Shown: positions 46,639 to 56,092, numbered from the stretch's first letter. The stretch is DNA of 64,000 bases from CAVVNP01 sp963800235 (GCA_963800235.1 CAWDAD010000001.1:1488001-1552000), one strand, 5' to 3'. Numbers and translations: made by a program. The notes: generated by a model from the letters alone, not told the origin.

Positions 46639-48069
46639 TCAGGAGCGAGTCGCGACGCGTGAGGCCACCCACTCGGCCTCGGCCTCACCCAGGTCAGTCG
46701 TCGGCCCGCCGGCGACGAACGGCCAGAACTCCTCGGCGACACCACGCCAGTCGGCGGTCGCGCCGAGCTGACCGAGCACCGCGTAGAGGCCGAGGTTGAT
46801 CCGCTGGATGATCACGAAGCTGGGCGGGACGTTGGCCGCCTTCAGGATCTCGCCGTGGGGCCCGTTGGCATCGAAGATGTGGCGCACGAGGCGGCTGGCG
46901 TACTCGGCGGTGAGCGTCGCTCGCTTGCGCTCGCGGACCACGTCGTAGAAGGCGCCGAAGTAGTCGACCACCTCGTCGTCGCTGAAGGGCTGGCCCGGCT
47001 TGAGCAGTCCGACCTGCTCGACGATCTCACGGAACCCGTGCGGGTCACAATCGACCACGATGGCCTCGATCATCGACTCGAAGATGATCAGCTCCGCAGG
47101 CTCGAAGCGCTTGACCAGCCCGAAGTCGAGGAAGGTGACCGTGCCGTCGCGGCCGAAGAGGTAGTTGCCCGGGTGCGGGTCGCCGTTGAAGGCGAGCAGC
47201 TCGTACAGGCTGCGGACCACGAACCGGAAGATGATCTCGCCGATGCGGTCCCGGTCCTCCTCGCTCCAGGTGACCACTTCGTCGAACCGGGCGCCGCTCA
47301 CCAGCTCGGTGGTCAGCACCCGGTCGCCGCACAGCCCGTCGACCACGCCGGGGATGCGGATGAACGGGTGGTCGCGGTAGAAGTCGACGAAGAGCTTCTG
47401 GTTCACGGCTTCGCGGCGGTAGTCGAGCTCCTCGATGATCCGGCTGCGCAGCTCCTCGACCAGCGGTCCTGGTTCGAGGCCCGGGAACATCAGGCTCATC
47501 GCCGAGAGCAGGAACCCGGCGTTGTCGAGGTCGGTGCGGATCGCCTCGGCGATGCCCGGGTACTGCACCTTGACCGCGACCGCTCGGCCGTCACGGGTGA
47601 TGGCCCGATGGACCTGACCGATGGACGCCGAGGCGATGGGGACCTCGTCCCACTCCTCGAAGATCGACTCCGGACTCGCGCCGAGGTCCGACCGCACGAC
47701 GTCGGCAGCCAGCTCGGGGCTCATCGGCGGGGCGTCCTGCTGCAACTCGGCCAACGCCTCACGCACGGGCTCGGGCATGCCCTGGTCGAGGTAGCTCGCC
47801 ATCTGTCCGAGCTTCATCACCGCGCCCTTGAGGTTGCCGAGCGTCTCGGCCACCTGCTCAGCGGTGCGGAGCTGGTAGGCGGCATCGAGCTCGACCCGAC
47901 GCTCGGTGCCGGCGAAGGCCCGCCGCGCTCGGTGCAGCGCGTAGGAGCCGCCGGCTCGTGAGCCGACGCCGGCCAGGGCTGCGTTCCGGGCCCACCTTCC
48001 CTGGCCCGTCACGGCGCTAGCCGGAACCGACGTGCTCACCACTCGGTCGTCGCGTCCGCGGCTCCGCAT
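46639..48069 (-). CDS. AarF/UbiB-type ABC1 atypical kinase
   Basis: About 476 residues from ATG at 48069. The ABC1 hallmark KxGQ segment reads NLKGAVMKLGQMASYLD, followed by ASIGQVHRAI, the nucleotide Lys in VAVKVQYPG, catalytic loop FNGDPHPGNYLF and metal site FLDFGLVKRFEP. Family members support isoprenoid lipid or quinone metabolism through an ATPase activity. The true N-terminus may be the GTG at about 48041. It is the first well-recognised conserved gene to the right of the SARP/PLP region. Confidence 0.9.
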   Translation of the reverse strand: MRSRGRDDRVVSTSVPASAVTGQGRWARNAALAGVGSRAGGSYALHRARRAFAGTERRVELDAAYQLRTAEQVAETLGNLKGAVMKLGQMASYLDQGMPEPVREALAELQQDAPPMSPELAADVVRSDLGASPESIFEEWDEVPIASASIGQVHRAITRDGRAVAVKVQYPGIAEAIRTDLDNAGFLLSAMSLMFPGLEPGPLVEELRSRIIEELDYRREAVNQKLFVDFYRDHPFIRIPGVVDGLCGDRVLTTELVSGARFDEVVTWSEEDRDRIGEIIFRFVVRSLYELLAFNGDPHPGNYLFGRDGTVTFLDFGLVKRFEPAELIIFESMIEAIVVDCDPHGFREIVEQVGLLKPGQPFSDDEVVDYFGAFYDVVRERKRATLTAEYASRLVRHIFDANGPHGEILKAANVPPSFVIIQRINLGLYAVLGQLGATADWRGVAEEFWPFVAGGPTTDLGEAEAEWVASRVATRS

Positions 48070-48305
48070 TCGACGGGCGCCGGCCACCGCCGCTCCCCAC
48101 CGCATGGCCCGAGACACCAGGGCGAGCACCACGACGGCCTGTCGCACCAGGACAGCGGGTCGTCCCCTCGCCGGGCCCTCCGCACGGGGACGGGAGCCGG
48201 TCGAAGGCCCGCCATTCGAAGCCGGGCCGTCGCCTCGGAGATGACGGTGAGCCAAGCGGCCGGGAAACGGCCATTCTGCTCGAAGCTGGGTCTGGCACGA
48301 CACGA

Positions 48306-48998
48306 TCACGACCCCCCGGCGATCGTCCGGGCTCGTTTCGCCTGCTGACGCTGGGTGAAGTCCCGCCAGAACACGACGAGCGGCCAGAAGCCTGCAGTCG
48401 CCGCGATGATGGTGAGCCACAGGCCGAAGCCGGGCGAGACGTGGTTGTAGCCGAGGGTCAGCGAGTCGAGGTCGTCGAGCGCGGCGGACGCCATCGTTGC
48501 GACCACGTCGGCGACGATGAGCGCCGCCAGCGCGCCGCCCTTGTAGCGAACCGGGTCCGGACTGAGGCCCTGTCGCCCCCAGAGCGCGAAGAGCAGGCCA
48601 CAGATCCCGGTGATGTAGCCCAGCGCGAGCGTGTGGCCAGAGGCGCTTCCGGTGTCGCTGGTTGCCCAGGGCAGGAGGACGGCCACGACCATCGCGGCAC
48701 CGCACCCGATGGCGATGAAGGCCATGCGACGGCGCTTCTCCTCCGGAAGCGCGACCGAGATCGTGGCGCTCGCGTTCGGTGCGGCGCCTGGGTTCGCCAT
48801 CGGCCTCCGAGCTTCGGCACTCGCCCTGGTGCCAGCACGTGGCTCGGCGGCCGACCCGGATCGAACGATCGGCTCGGGGTCGGAGTAGCAGACACCGCCC
48901 GAGGAGACGTGGCTCGTCCAGCTCCGGCCGTCGAAGTAGCGCTTCTCGTACCGCTGGTAGGGGTCGTCGTGCCAAGCGGCGACAGGTGTGATGCTCAT
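48306..48998 (-). CDS. DUF2510-like membrane protein (paralogue 1)
   Basis: 230 residues from ATG at 48998, preceded by GGAG. The N-terminus AAWHDDPYQRYEKRYFDGRSWTSHVSSGG is the short WYxDP-type DUF2510 motif region; an Ala/Ser/Pro-rich linker follows and then about four hydrophobic segments (MAFIAIGCGAAMVVAVLLPW, LGYITGICGLLFALWG and so on). Function unknown. The next gene has the same layout, indicating a duplicated pair. Confidence 0.8.
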   Translation of the reverse strand: MSITPVAAWHDDPYQRYEKRYFDGRSWTSHVSSGGVCYSDPEPIVRSGSAAEPRAGTRASAEARRPMANPGAAPNASATISVALPEEKRRRMAFIAIGCGAAMVVAVLLPWATSDTGSASGHTLALGYITGICGLLFALWGRQGLSPDPVRYKGGALAALIVADVVATMASAALDDLDSLTLGYNHVSPGFGLWLTIIAATAGFWPLVVFWRDFTQRQQAKRARTIAGGS

Positions 48999-49050
48999 GG
49001 TTGGCTCCAGTTCTCGTTCGTGTTCGTTGGCTGGGACAGGTCGGTCGAGC

Positions 49051-49950
49051 TCAGAGCAGGATCCCGGCGTCACGTCGCCGCTGCCGGTCGTCCCGCCACA
49101 GCGCCGCGAGGGGCCAGGCGATGGCCCCGCTGGCCAGCAACGCGAGGAAGACGCCCGGCTCACCCTGCACCTGCCCCGCCGCCGAGCCGTCCGACGCAGA
49201 CGTCTCGATCCGTCCGCCGAACACCTCGTAGGTGTTCGTGCCCACGCCGAGCTTGTTCGCATCTTCCTTCGGGGGGCTCACGATCGTCATCAGCCCCCCG
49301 GCGACCAGCATGCAGAGGATCACCAGGGCTGCCACGTGGTACCGGACCCGTGGCCGGGCGAAGGACTGGACCGCGTAGAGCCCGAGCAAGACGGCGGCGA
49401 AGCCGGCGAACTGGCCCCCCATGCTCTGGTACCCGGCCAGGGTCTCGTGATGGCTGCTGGTGATGCTCGAGCTGGAAGCTCCGAAGAAGCCCCCGTAGTC
49501 GCTCGACAGGTCTCGTCCCAGGATCGACGGCGAACCGCTCGACGTGCCGGCCTTCGAGGAGACCCACGGCAAGACCAGCGAGATCACCAACACGCCGAGC
49601 AGCCCGAGCAAGAGCCAGCCGAACTTCTTGCGGCGCTCGATCGACTCCGGCGTGTCCGGCAGCGAGACGAGACTCGCCGAACCGGGCATCGGGGCCTGTG
49701 TCGTTGCGGTCGACGAGGACGCAGCGTCAGGCGTCGTCGGACTCGCATCACCTGCGCTCGTGGTCGCTCCGCCCGGTGACAAGGTGCCAGCCTCCTCGAG
49801 CACCGACGAGGCGTTCGCCGGCGTCAGCGGGTCGGAGGTCACCTCCCCGGCCCGCGCCACTTGGTCGGTCCAGGCCGCGCCGTCGTGGTAGCGGTGCGGG
49901 TACCGCCCGGTGGGATCGGTGTACCAGCCGGCGTTCATCGTCTCGCTCAT
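49051..49950 (-). CDS. DUF2510-domain membrane protein (paralogue 2)
   Basis: 299 residues from ATG at 49950 with GAGGGACCTC upstream. DUF2510 is clear as AGWYTDPTGRYPHRYHDGAAWTDQVARAG. A Ser/Thr/Ala-rich linker of about 70 residues precedes four hydrophobic segments (FGWLLLGLLGVLVISLVLPWVS, FAGFAAVLLGLYAVQSFA, YHVAALVILCMLVAGGLM, FLALLASGAIAWPLAALW). Both DUF2510 proteins end with a similar WPL...WRDD/WRDFTQRQQ tail. Role unknown. Confidence 0.85.
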   Translation of the reverse strand: MSETMNAGWYTDPTGRYPHRYHDGAAWTDQVARAGEVTSDPLTPANASSVLEEAGTLSPGGATTSAGDASPTTPDAASSSTATTQAPMPGSASLVSLPDTPESIERRKKFGWLLLGLLGVLVISLVLPWVSSKAGTSSGSPSILGRDLSSDYGGFFGASSSSITSSHHETLAGYQSMGGQFAGFAAVLLGLYAVQSFARPRVRYHVAALVILCMLVAGGLMTIVSPPKEDANKLGVGTNTYEVFGGRIETSASDGSAAGQVQGEPGVFLALLASGAIAWPLAALWRDDRQRRRDAGILL

Positions 49951-50140
49951 GAGGTCCCTCCACAGGATTCGTCGGATGGATCTCACGACGGCGGCGCAAC
50001 TCCTTCGTATCGAGCGCGCAACCAGCTCGTGTCGGACCTCGACGATCGTCCACACCTTCGATCCCGCCGCACCCGTTGGCCGGGCGAGCGGCCGATCGCC
50101 GGGCCGCCGATCGCCGGGCCGACCCGGGGGCCGGCTCGGG

Positions 50141-50677
50141 TCAGCCGAGGCGGCCGGTCGCCCGGGCGTGCAGCAGGGCGACCAGAGTGAGCCCGTCGAC
50201 CAGGCGGCCGGCGGCGATCTCGTCGAGCAGGCGGTCGACCGGGACCCACTCGATGCGCTCGGACTCGCCGGGGTCGGTCGGCTCCCCCACCCGGGTCGCG
50301 CCGGTGGCGAGGAAGAGGCGGAAGAGCTGGTCGGTGGTCCCGTTCGACGGGTGGTAGGCGAGCAGCGGCTCGACCCGCTCGACCGACCACCCGGTCTCCT
50401 CCCGCAGCTCCCGGCGGGCCGCATCGGCCGGGTCCTCGCCGGCCTCGACGCCGCCGCCGGGTACCTCCCAGCCCCACCGGTCGGTGATGAACCGGTGGCG
50501 CCAGAGCAGCAGCACGCCCCGGTCGGGGTCGTGCACGACCACGCCGGCCGAGGGTCGAGGGAGGCGCACCACGTGGTGCTCGAACCGCTCGCCGCCGGGC
50601 ACCTCGACGTCGACCAGGGACAGCCCGACCCACTCGCTCTCGTACAGCGAGCGCTCGCCGTGGACGGTCCAGCGCAC
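50141..50677 (-). CDS. Nudix hydrolase
   Basis: 178 residues. The Nudix box is GGGVEAGEDPADAARRELREETGW-type text, G-x5-E-x7-RELREE, giving a divalent-metal site for cleaving nucleoside diphosphate derivatives; ADP-ribose-type substrates are typical of this length. GTG at 50677 follows a TAGGGT hexamer by 8 bases. It is divergent from the cupin gene. Confidence 0.93.
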   Translation of the reverse strand: MRWTVHGERSLYESEWVGLSLVDVEVPGGERFEHHVVRLPRPSAGVVVHDPDRGVLLLWRHRFITDRWGWEVPGGGVEAGEDPADAARRELREETGWSVERVEPLLAYHPSNGTTDQLFRLFLATGATRVGEPTDPGESERIEWVPVDRLLDEIAAGRLVDGLTLVALLHARATGRLG

Positions 50678-50749
50678 GGCGAGCGACCCTATTGCCGGCC
50701 CCTACAGTCGCCGCCACGGCGGCAGACGACGACGAGGGAGGAGCTCACG

Positions 50750-51212
50750 GTGGCGATCCGCCGGGTGGTGACGGGGTACGAGGCCGACGGCACGCCGGGG
50801 GTGCAGATCGACGGCGACGCCCCTGCCGAGATGGACCTGCCGCCCGAGGTCGGCGCGACCCTGGTCGACCTGTGGCGGTCCGAGGCCGTGCCGCTCGACG
50901 CCAGCGAGCCGGGCGACCCGACCGCCGGTGACTTCGAGATGATGCCGGCCGGCTCGCTGTTCCGGATCATCGACCTGCAGCCCGGCGACCACCCGCCGCT
51001 CTGGCACACCACCGCCACGGTCGACTTCATCTACGTGGCGTCGGGCACCGCCACCCTGCTGACCGACGACGCCGAGACCGACATCCCCGCCGGTGGCACC
51101 TGCGTGCAACGGGGCGTCCACCACGCGTGGGTGAACCACGGCACGCGAGGTCTGCCGGCTGGTGAACGCCAGCGTGGCCGCCACCCTGCCCGACGGCGTC
51201 GAACCCGGTTGA
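50750..51212 (+). CDS. Cupin-domain protein (frame broken near 3' end)
   Basis: About 153 residues when repaired. The cupin barrel is visible: FRIIDLQPGDHPPLWHTTATVDFIYVASGTATLLTDD and PAGGTCVQRGVHHAWVNHGT. The frame breaks at about 51145, where an extra C separates NHGT from EVCRLVNASVAATLPDG and the TGA at 51212. Length is one over a multiple of three. GGAGGAG precedes the GTG. The first cupin motif has W-H for G-x5-H-x-H, so metal binding may differ. A TACAGT hexamer lies upstream. Confidence 0.85.
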
Positions 51213-51223
51213 CCGGGTCGCCT

Positions 51224-52073
51224 GTGCCCCCGACGCCCGCCGACGACGTGGTCCCCGGACCCCAGCTACACCCACGGCCACGACGAGAGCGTCCTGCGCT
51301 CGCACCGCTGGCGAACCGTCGAGAACTCCGCCGCCTACCTGGTGCCGCACCTGGCGCCCGGGCCAGCGCCTGCTCGACGTGGGCTGCGGGCCCGGCACCA
51401 TCACCGTCGACCTGGCCCGACGGGTGGCGGCGCCCGGCACGGGCGGGTCGGTGGTCGGCGTCGACGCCTCGGCCGAGGTGATCGAGCAGGCCGCCGCCGC
51501 GCTCGATCGGGACGGGTGGGGCCGACGTGGGCCTTCGTCAGGTGGCCGACCTCTACCGACCTGCCCTTCGACGACGGCAGCTTCGACGTCGTCCACGCCC
51601 ACCAGGTGCTGCAGCACGTGCCCGACCCGCTCGGCGCGCTCCGCGAGCTGCGGCGGGTCTGCCGGGCCGACGGGGTCGTGGGCGTGCGCGACGGCGACTA
51701 CGCCAGCTTCACCTGGGCGCCGCTCGACCCGGTCCTCGACCGGTGGCTCGACGTCTACTCGCAGGTGGCCAGGCGCAACGGCGGCGAGCCCGACGCCGGC
51801 CGCCACCTGCTCGGCTGGGCCCAGCAGGCGGGCTTCGCCGAGGTCGTCCCGTCGGCATCGGCCTGGTGCTTCGCCACGCCGGCGGACCGGGCCTGGTGGG
51901 GCGGCCTGTGGGCCGACCGGGTGCGGCGCTCGGGCATGGCCACCGGCGCCCTCGAGGCCGGGCTGGCCACCGAGGCGGACCTCGAGGCCATGGCCGCCGC
52001 GTGGCGTCGCTGGGTCGACGCCCCCGACGGGTGGATGGCGATGCTCCACGGCGAGGTGCTCTGCCGCCCCTGA
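51224..52073 (+). pseudogene. Class I SAM-dependent methyltransferase, four frame breaks
   Basis: A Methyltransf_11-type enzyme in pieces: WSPDPSYTHGHDESVLRSHRWRTVENSAAYLVPHLAPG, then LLDVGCGPGTITVDLARRVA (SAM motif I), VADLY, then LPFDDGSFDVVHAHQVLQHVPDP and on to MLHGEVLCRP. Frame changes are at about 51250 (GTGG for GTGTGG), 51360 (extra G in CCCGGG), 51519 (extra G in TGGGG) and 51556 (extra C in CTACCG). With those, the length becomes a multiple of three. Every repaired piece is well conserved, so this is more likely local sequencing error than decay. GTG at 51224 is the likely start. Confidence 0.8.
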
Positions 52074-52093
52074 CCCGACGCGTCAGCGGGCGG
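52064..52093. terminator. Strong hairpin between convergent genes
   Basis: Arms CCGCCCCTGAC (52064-52074) and GTCAGCGGGCGG (52082-52093) with a 7-base loop and a single bulged C. It straddles the methyltransferase stop and faces the stop of the GMC oxidoreductase, so it can serve both directions. There is no T-run, as is common in GC-rich actinobacteria. Confidence 0.65.
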
Positions 52094-52099
52094 TCCCGC

Positions 52100-53698
52100 T
52101 CACGACGCCGAGCGGGAGGCGGCGGCGGCGCCCCGGATCAGGGCCACCGCCTTCTCGGCGATCATGATGGTCGGGGCGTTGGTGTTCCCCCGGGTGATGG
52201 TGGGCATCACCGAGGCGTCGACGACCCGCAGCCCGTCGACGCCGTGGACCCGCAGGGCGGCGTCGACCACCGCGCCGGCCGCCGGGTCGGGGCCCATGGC
52301 GCAGGTACCGACGGGGTGGTAGAGGGTGAAGGACCGCCGGCGGATGTCGGCCTCGATGTCCTCGTCCGAGACGACCTCCGGCCCGGGGAGCAGCTCGCCG
52401 GTGACCAGACCCTTCAGGGCCGGCTGCTCGGCGACGGTGCGGGCCAGCTTCACCGCGTGGACGAGCGGGGCGACCTCGCCGGGTTCGCCGAGGTAGTCGG
52501 CGTCGAGCAGCGGCTTGGCCGCCGGGTCGGCCGATGCCAGGGTGACCCGTCCCCGGCTGGCCGGCTGCAGCAGCACCCCGCCGATGGTGATGCCGTGGCC
52601 GGGCGGCGGCTGCAGCCCGTGGTCGATGTACTCGACCGGCGCCACGATGAGCTGCAGGTCGGGAGCCGGCAGGTCGTCCCGGCTGCGGCAGAAGGCCATG
52701 GCCTCGCCCACGTTCGAGGTGAGCATGCCCTTGCGCCGCCCGAGGTAGTTGGCCAGCTGCAGGGGCTTCTCGGCGTCGAGCAGCGTGCCCCCGTCGACGG
52801 TGAAGATGGTGCCGTGGGCCAGGTGGTCGTGGAGGTTGGCCCCCACCCCGGGCAGCTCGTGCACCACGTCGATGCCGTGCTCGGCCAGCTGGTCGGCGGG
52901 CCCGATGCCCGACAGCAGCAGCAGCTGGGGTGAGTTCACCGCACCGCCGCTCAGCAGCACCTCGGCCGACGCCTCGGCCTCGACGTCACGGCCCCCGTGG
53001 CGGAAGCGAACGCCGCGCGCCCGTCCGCCCTCGACCACCAGCGAGGTGGCCAGCGCGCCGGTGCGGACGGTGAGGTTCGAGCGCTTGCGCGCCGGGCGCA
53101 GGAAGGCGTCGGCCGCGCTCCACCGCCGGCCGCGCCGCTGGTTCACGTCGCTGAGGGCCACCCCCTCCTGGGTCGGACCGTTGACGTCGCCCGTGGCCTC
53201 GAACCCGGCCTGGACGAAGGCCGCCACCGCCGCCCGGGTGAGCGGGCTGGGGTCGCGGAGGTGGGAGATGCGCAGCGGGCCGGAGCCGCCGTGCAGGCGG
53301 TCGCCGCCCCGGTCGAAGCGCTCGGACCGCTTGAAGTAGGGCAGCACGTCGGCCCACGACCAGCCCGGGTTGCCCGCCGCCGCCCAGCCGTCGAAGTCGG
53401 CCGGGTTCCCCCGCACGTACATCTGGGCGTTCATCGACGAGCAGCCGCCCAGCATCTTTCCCCGGGGCCAGTAGAGCTCCCTGCCGTCGAGGGCGGGCTG
53501 GGGGGTGGTGGCGTAGTCCCAGTCGCGCTCGCCCTTGAAGAGCTTCGGGAAGGCGGCGGGGATGCGGACCTCCATGCCCGTGTCGGGCGGTCCGGCCTCG
53601 AGCAGCAGCACCGACACCGTCGGATCCTCGGTCAGCCGGCCGGCCAGCACGCACCCGGCCGACCCGGCGCCGATCACGATGTAGTCGTAGCGGTCCAT
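52100..53698 (-). CDS. GMC family FAD-dependent oxidoreductase
   Basis: 532 residues. The dinucleotide site is YDYIVIGAGSAGCVLAGRL; GMC motifs ARGKMLGGCSSMNAQMYVRG and SGGAVNSPQLLLLSGIGP follow. The catalytic His is in FTLYHPVGTCAMG and the Asn in ITRGNTNAPTIMIAEKA. These oxidise alcohols such as choline, with transfer to oxygen or another acceptor. ATG at 53698. A second, diverged GMC gene lies at 59132-60976, so two substrates are likely. Confidence 0.94.
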   Translation of the reverse strand: MDRYDYIVIGAGSAGCVLAGRLTEDPTVSVLLLEAGPPDTGMEVRIPAAFPKLFKGERDWDYATTPQPALDGRELYWPRGKMLGGCSSMNAQMYVRGNPADFDGWAAAGNPGWSWADVLPYFKRSERFDRGGDRLHGGSGPLRISHLRDPSPLTRAAVAAFVQAGFEATGDVNGPTQEGVALSDVNQRRGRRWSAADAFLRPARKRSNLTVRTGALATSLVVEGGRARGVRFRHGGRDVEAEASAEVLLSGGAVNSPQLLLLSGIGPADQLAEHGIDVVHELPGVGANLHDHLAHGTIFTVDGGTLLDAEKPLQLANYLGRRKGMLTSNVGEAMAFCRSRDDLPAPDLQLIVAPVEYIDHGLQPPPGHGITIGGVLLQPASRGRVTLASADPAAKPLLDADYLGEPGEVAPLVHAVKLARTVAEQPALKGLVTGELLPGPEVVSDEDIEADIRRRSFTLYHPVGTCAMGPDPAAGAVVDAALRVHGVDGLRVVDASVMPTITRGNTNAPTIMIAEKAVALIRGAAAASRSAS

Positions 53699-53742
53699 GC
53701 CGGCGAGCTTGCCCGACGGGCTGCGGGCCCGCCCCCCTCTCT

Positions 53743-53795
53743 CCGAACTTGTCGCAGTTGTGCCGGTCATGGCCCCACAACTGCGACGAGTTCGG
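53743..53795. repeat. Family A dispersed palindromic repeat, copy 6
   Basis: Near-perfect arms CCGAACTTGTCGCAGTTGTG (53743-53762) and CACAACTGCGACGAGTTCGG (53776-53795) around a 13-base loop; 19 of 20 positions pair and the other is T-G. This is the best-preserved copy in the window. It sits between the GMC oxidoreductase start and the dinB stop. Confidence 0.88.
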
Positions 53796-53833
53796 CTTCG
53801 GTCCAGGGGTCGACGGGCGGGGGGCAACCGGCG

Positions 53834-55033
53834 TCAGTCGGGGAGGAGGGGGACCGAGAGGGGTTGGCGGCGGCCGACCTGCACCGCCCGGGTCACGGCG
53901 TCGCTGCCGAAGCGGTCGCGCACACCGTCGAGCGCCCGGTCGAGGGCGGGTCGGGACCGCCGGTCGAAGGGCAGGGCCAGCTGGACGGCGCCGTCGTCGG
54001 CCAGGTTCGACACCGCCACGCCGACCAGGGTGAGCCCGCGCTCGGCGATCAGCGGCCGGGCCTCGGCCAGCAGGTCGCGGGCCACCGCCAGCACCAGGTC
54101 GGTGCGGGCCGTGGCCTCGGGGATCGTCCGTGACCGGGTGGCCCGGGCGAAGTCGCCGAAGCGGAGTCGGAGCACCACGGTCCGGCCGACCCGCCCGGCG
54201 GCCCGCAGGCGGCGGGTGACCCGGTCGACCAGGGCGACCAGCGAGGCGTCGACGTCGGCCTCGGTGCGCAGCCGGGTGCCGAGGGCGTGCTGCGACCCGA
54301 TCGAGCGTCGCCGCGCCCGGCGGGTGACGGGCCGGGGATCGAGGTTGCGGGCCAGGGCGCCGAGGTGCCGACCGGCGGCCGGGCCGACCATGGCGGCGAG
54401 GGCGCCCGGGGGCAGGTCGGCCAGCTCGCCCACCGTGTGGACGCCGCGGCCGTGCAGCGCCGCCGCCGTGACCGGTCCGACGCCCCACAGGCGCTCGACC
54501 GCCAGCGGTCGCAGGAAGGCCAGCTCGCCGCCCGGCGGCACCACCAGCAGCCCGTCGGGCTTGCCCACGCCGCTCGCCACCTTGGCCAGGAACTTGGTGG
54601 TGGCGGCCCCGACGGTGATGGCCAGCCCGACCTCGTCCCGCACCCGCCGGCGCAGGCGGTCGGCGACGGCCTCGGGCGGGCCGGCGAGCCGACGGAGCCC
54701 GCCCACGTCGAGGAACGCCTCGTCGATGGAGATGCCCTCGACCAGCGGGGTGGTGTCCTCGAAGATGGCGAAGACCGCCCGGCTGGCCTCGGTGTAGGCG
54801 GCGAAGCGGGGCGGGACGACCACCGCGTCCGGGCACAGCCGCCGGGCCTGGGCCCCGCCCATGGCGGTGCGCACCCCGCACGCCCGGGCCTCGTAGCTGG
54901 CGGTGAGCACCACCCCGCCGCCCACGATGACCGGCCGGCCCCGCAGCCCCGGGTCGTCGCGCTGCTCGACCGAGGCGTAGAAGGCGTCGAGGTCGGCGTG
55001 GAGGAACCCGGCGACGTCGGACCGACCAGACAC
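53834..55033 (-). CDS. dinB: DNA polymerase IV (Y family, DinB)
   Basis: 399 residues. The palm acidic residues are in FLHADLDAFYASVEQ and GISIDEAFLDVGG; the helix-hairpin-helix AVERLWGVGPVTAAALHGRG and the little-finger domain (SIGSQHALGTRLR) complete the family. It copies across damaged template in the SOS response. GTG at 55033 begins immediately beside a CGAAC-N4-GTTCG box, so LexA control is very likely and the transcript is probably leaderless or nearly so. Confidence 0.95.
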   Translation of the reverse strand: MSGRSDVAGFLHADLDAFYASVEQRDDPGLRGRPVIVGGGVVLTASYEARACGVRTAMGGAQARRLCPDAVVVPPRFAAYTEASRAVFAIFEDTTPLVEGISIDEAFLDVGGLRRLAGPPEAVADRLRRRVRDEVGLAITVGAATTKFLAKVASGVGKPDGLLVVPPGGELAFLRPLAVERLWGVGPVTAAALHGRGVHTVGELADLPPGALAAMVGPAAGRHLGALARNLDPRPVTRRARRRSIGSQHALGTRLRTEADVDASLVALVDRVTRRLRAAGRVGRTVVLRLRFGDFARATRSRTIPEATARTDLVLAVARDLLAEARPLIAERGLTLVGVAVSNLADDGAVQLALPFDRRSRPALDRALDGVRDRFGSDAVTRAVQVGRRQPLSVPLLPD

Positions 55034-55046
55034 GAACGCATGTTCG
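55033..55046. promoter_or_regulatory. LexA/SOS box at the dinB start
   Basis: CGAACGCATGTTCG, a perfect CGAAC-N4-GTTCG palindrome, the actinobacterial/Firmicute-type SOS box. It touches the first base of the GTG start codon of dinB. LexA bound there would cover the promoter or transcription start. Confidence 0.88.
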
Positions 55047-55135
55047 CATTAGCCCGGCCCACGGCGCCAGGGGCTCGCGTCCCCAGCGGAGTCCGACCGG
55101 TGGCGTGGGACCCCCGGGTGGCTACCGTCGGCGCC

Positions 55136-56074
55136 TTGGCCGAGCGACCGCAGGGCGACGGGGGCGAGCCCGACCCGTCCCGCACCCACCCCTCCCCCGG
55201 CGAGGAGGGCGAGGACGACGACCCGCACCGGGTCGCGGCCATGGGCGGCAGCACCGACGACGAGCTGGCCCAGGCGCTGCAGCGCACCATCGCCGAGGGC
55301 GAGCGGCGGCTCAACCGGTCGTGGCCGTCGCTGCTGGCGACCGGTGCGGTCGGTGGCCTCGACGTCGCCACCGGCGTGTTCGCCCTGTTCCTCGTCACCG
55401 CCGACACCGGCGACAAGCTGCTCGGCTCGCTGGCCTTCGGGATCGGCTTCATCGCCCTCACCCTGGGCAAGAGCGAGCTGTTCACCGAGAACTTCCTCGT
55501 GCCGGTGATCGCCCGGATCGCCAACCGGGCCGAGCGGCGGGTCGCCCTGCTGCGGCTGTGGGGCGGCACCCTCGTGACCAACCTGATCGGCGGCTGGGTG
55601 GCCATGGCCATCGTCATGCTCGCCTTCCCCCGGCTGCACGAGACGGCGGTGACCATCGGCGAGGAGGTCGTGCGCCAGGGCATCGGCGGCGAGAGCTTCG
55701 CCAAGGCCATGCTCGGCGGCATGGCCATCACCCTGATGACCTGGATGGAGCGGGGCACCGAGTCGGTGCCGGCCAAGCTGGTGGCGGTGGTGGGGGTGGC
55801 CTTCCTGCTGGTCGCCGGGCCGCTCAACCACGTCATCGTCAACTCGCTCGAGATGTTCGCCGCGCTGCTGGTCGGCGCCCCCTTCGGCTACCTCGAAGCC
55901 GCCCGCTTCGCCGCCTTCTCCGCCCTCGGCAACATCGTCGGCGGCATCGGCCTGGTCACCGTGCTGCGGCTGGTCCAGCTGGGCCGGGCCGCGGTCGCCG
56001 CCCACGCCGAGGACGAGGTCGGCGAGGACCGCCGCCGCCACGGCACCCCCCGCCGCCAGGGCGGCACCCCCTGA
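55136..56074 (+). CDS. Formate/nitrite transporter (FNT) family channel
   Basis: About 312 residues from TTG at 55136, chosen because TACCGT (55123-55128) ends 7 bases before it; ATG at 55241 is the alternative. After a 45-residue acidic leader, six membrane segments follow, with the FNT-type LFLVTADTGDKLLGSLAFGIGFIALTLGKSELFTENFLVP and PLNHVIVNSLEMFAALLVG. The family conducts small monovalent anions (formate, nitrite, acetate, hydrosulfide). Substrate not determined. Confidence 0.88.
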   Translation: MAERPQGDGGEPDPSRTHPSPGEEGEDDDPHRVAAMGGSTDDELAQALQRTIAEGERRLNRSWPSLLATGAVGGLDVATGVFALFLVTADTGDKLLGSLAFGIGFIALTLGKSELFTENFLVPVIARIANRAERRVALLRLWGGTLVTNLIGGWVAMAIVMLAFPRLHETAVTIGEEVVRQGIGGESFAKAMLGGMAITLMTWMERGTESVPAKLVAVVGVAFLLVAGPLNHVIVNSLEMFAALLVGAPFGYLEAARFAAFSALGNIVGGIGLVTVLRLVQLGRAAVAAHAEDEVGEDRRRHGTPRRQGGTP

Positions 56075-56092
56075 CCAGACCAGACGACCGGA

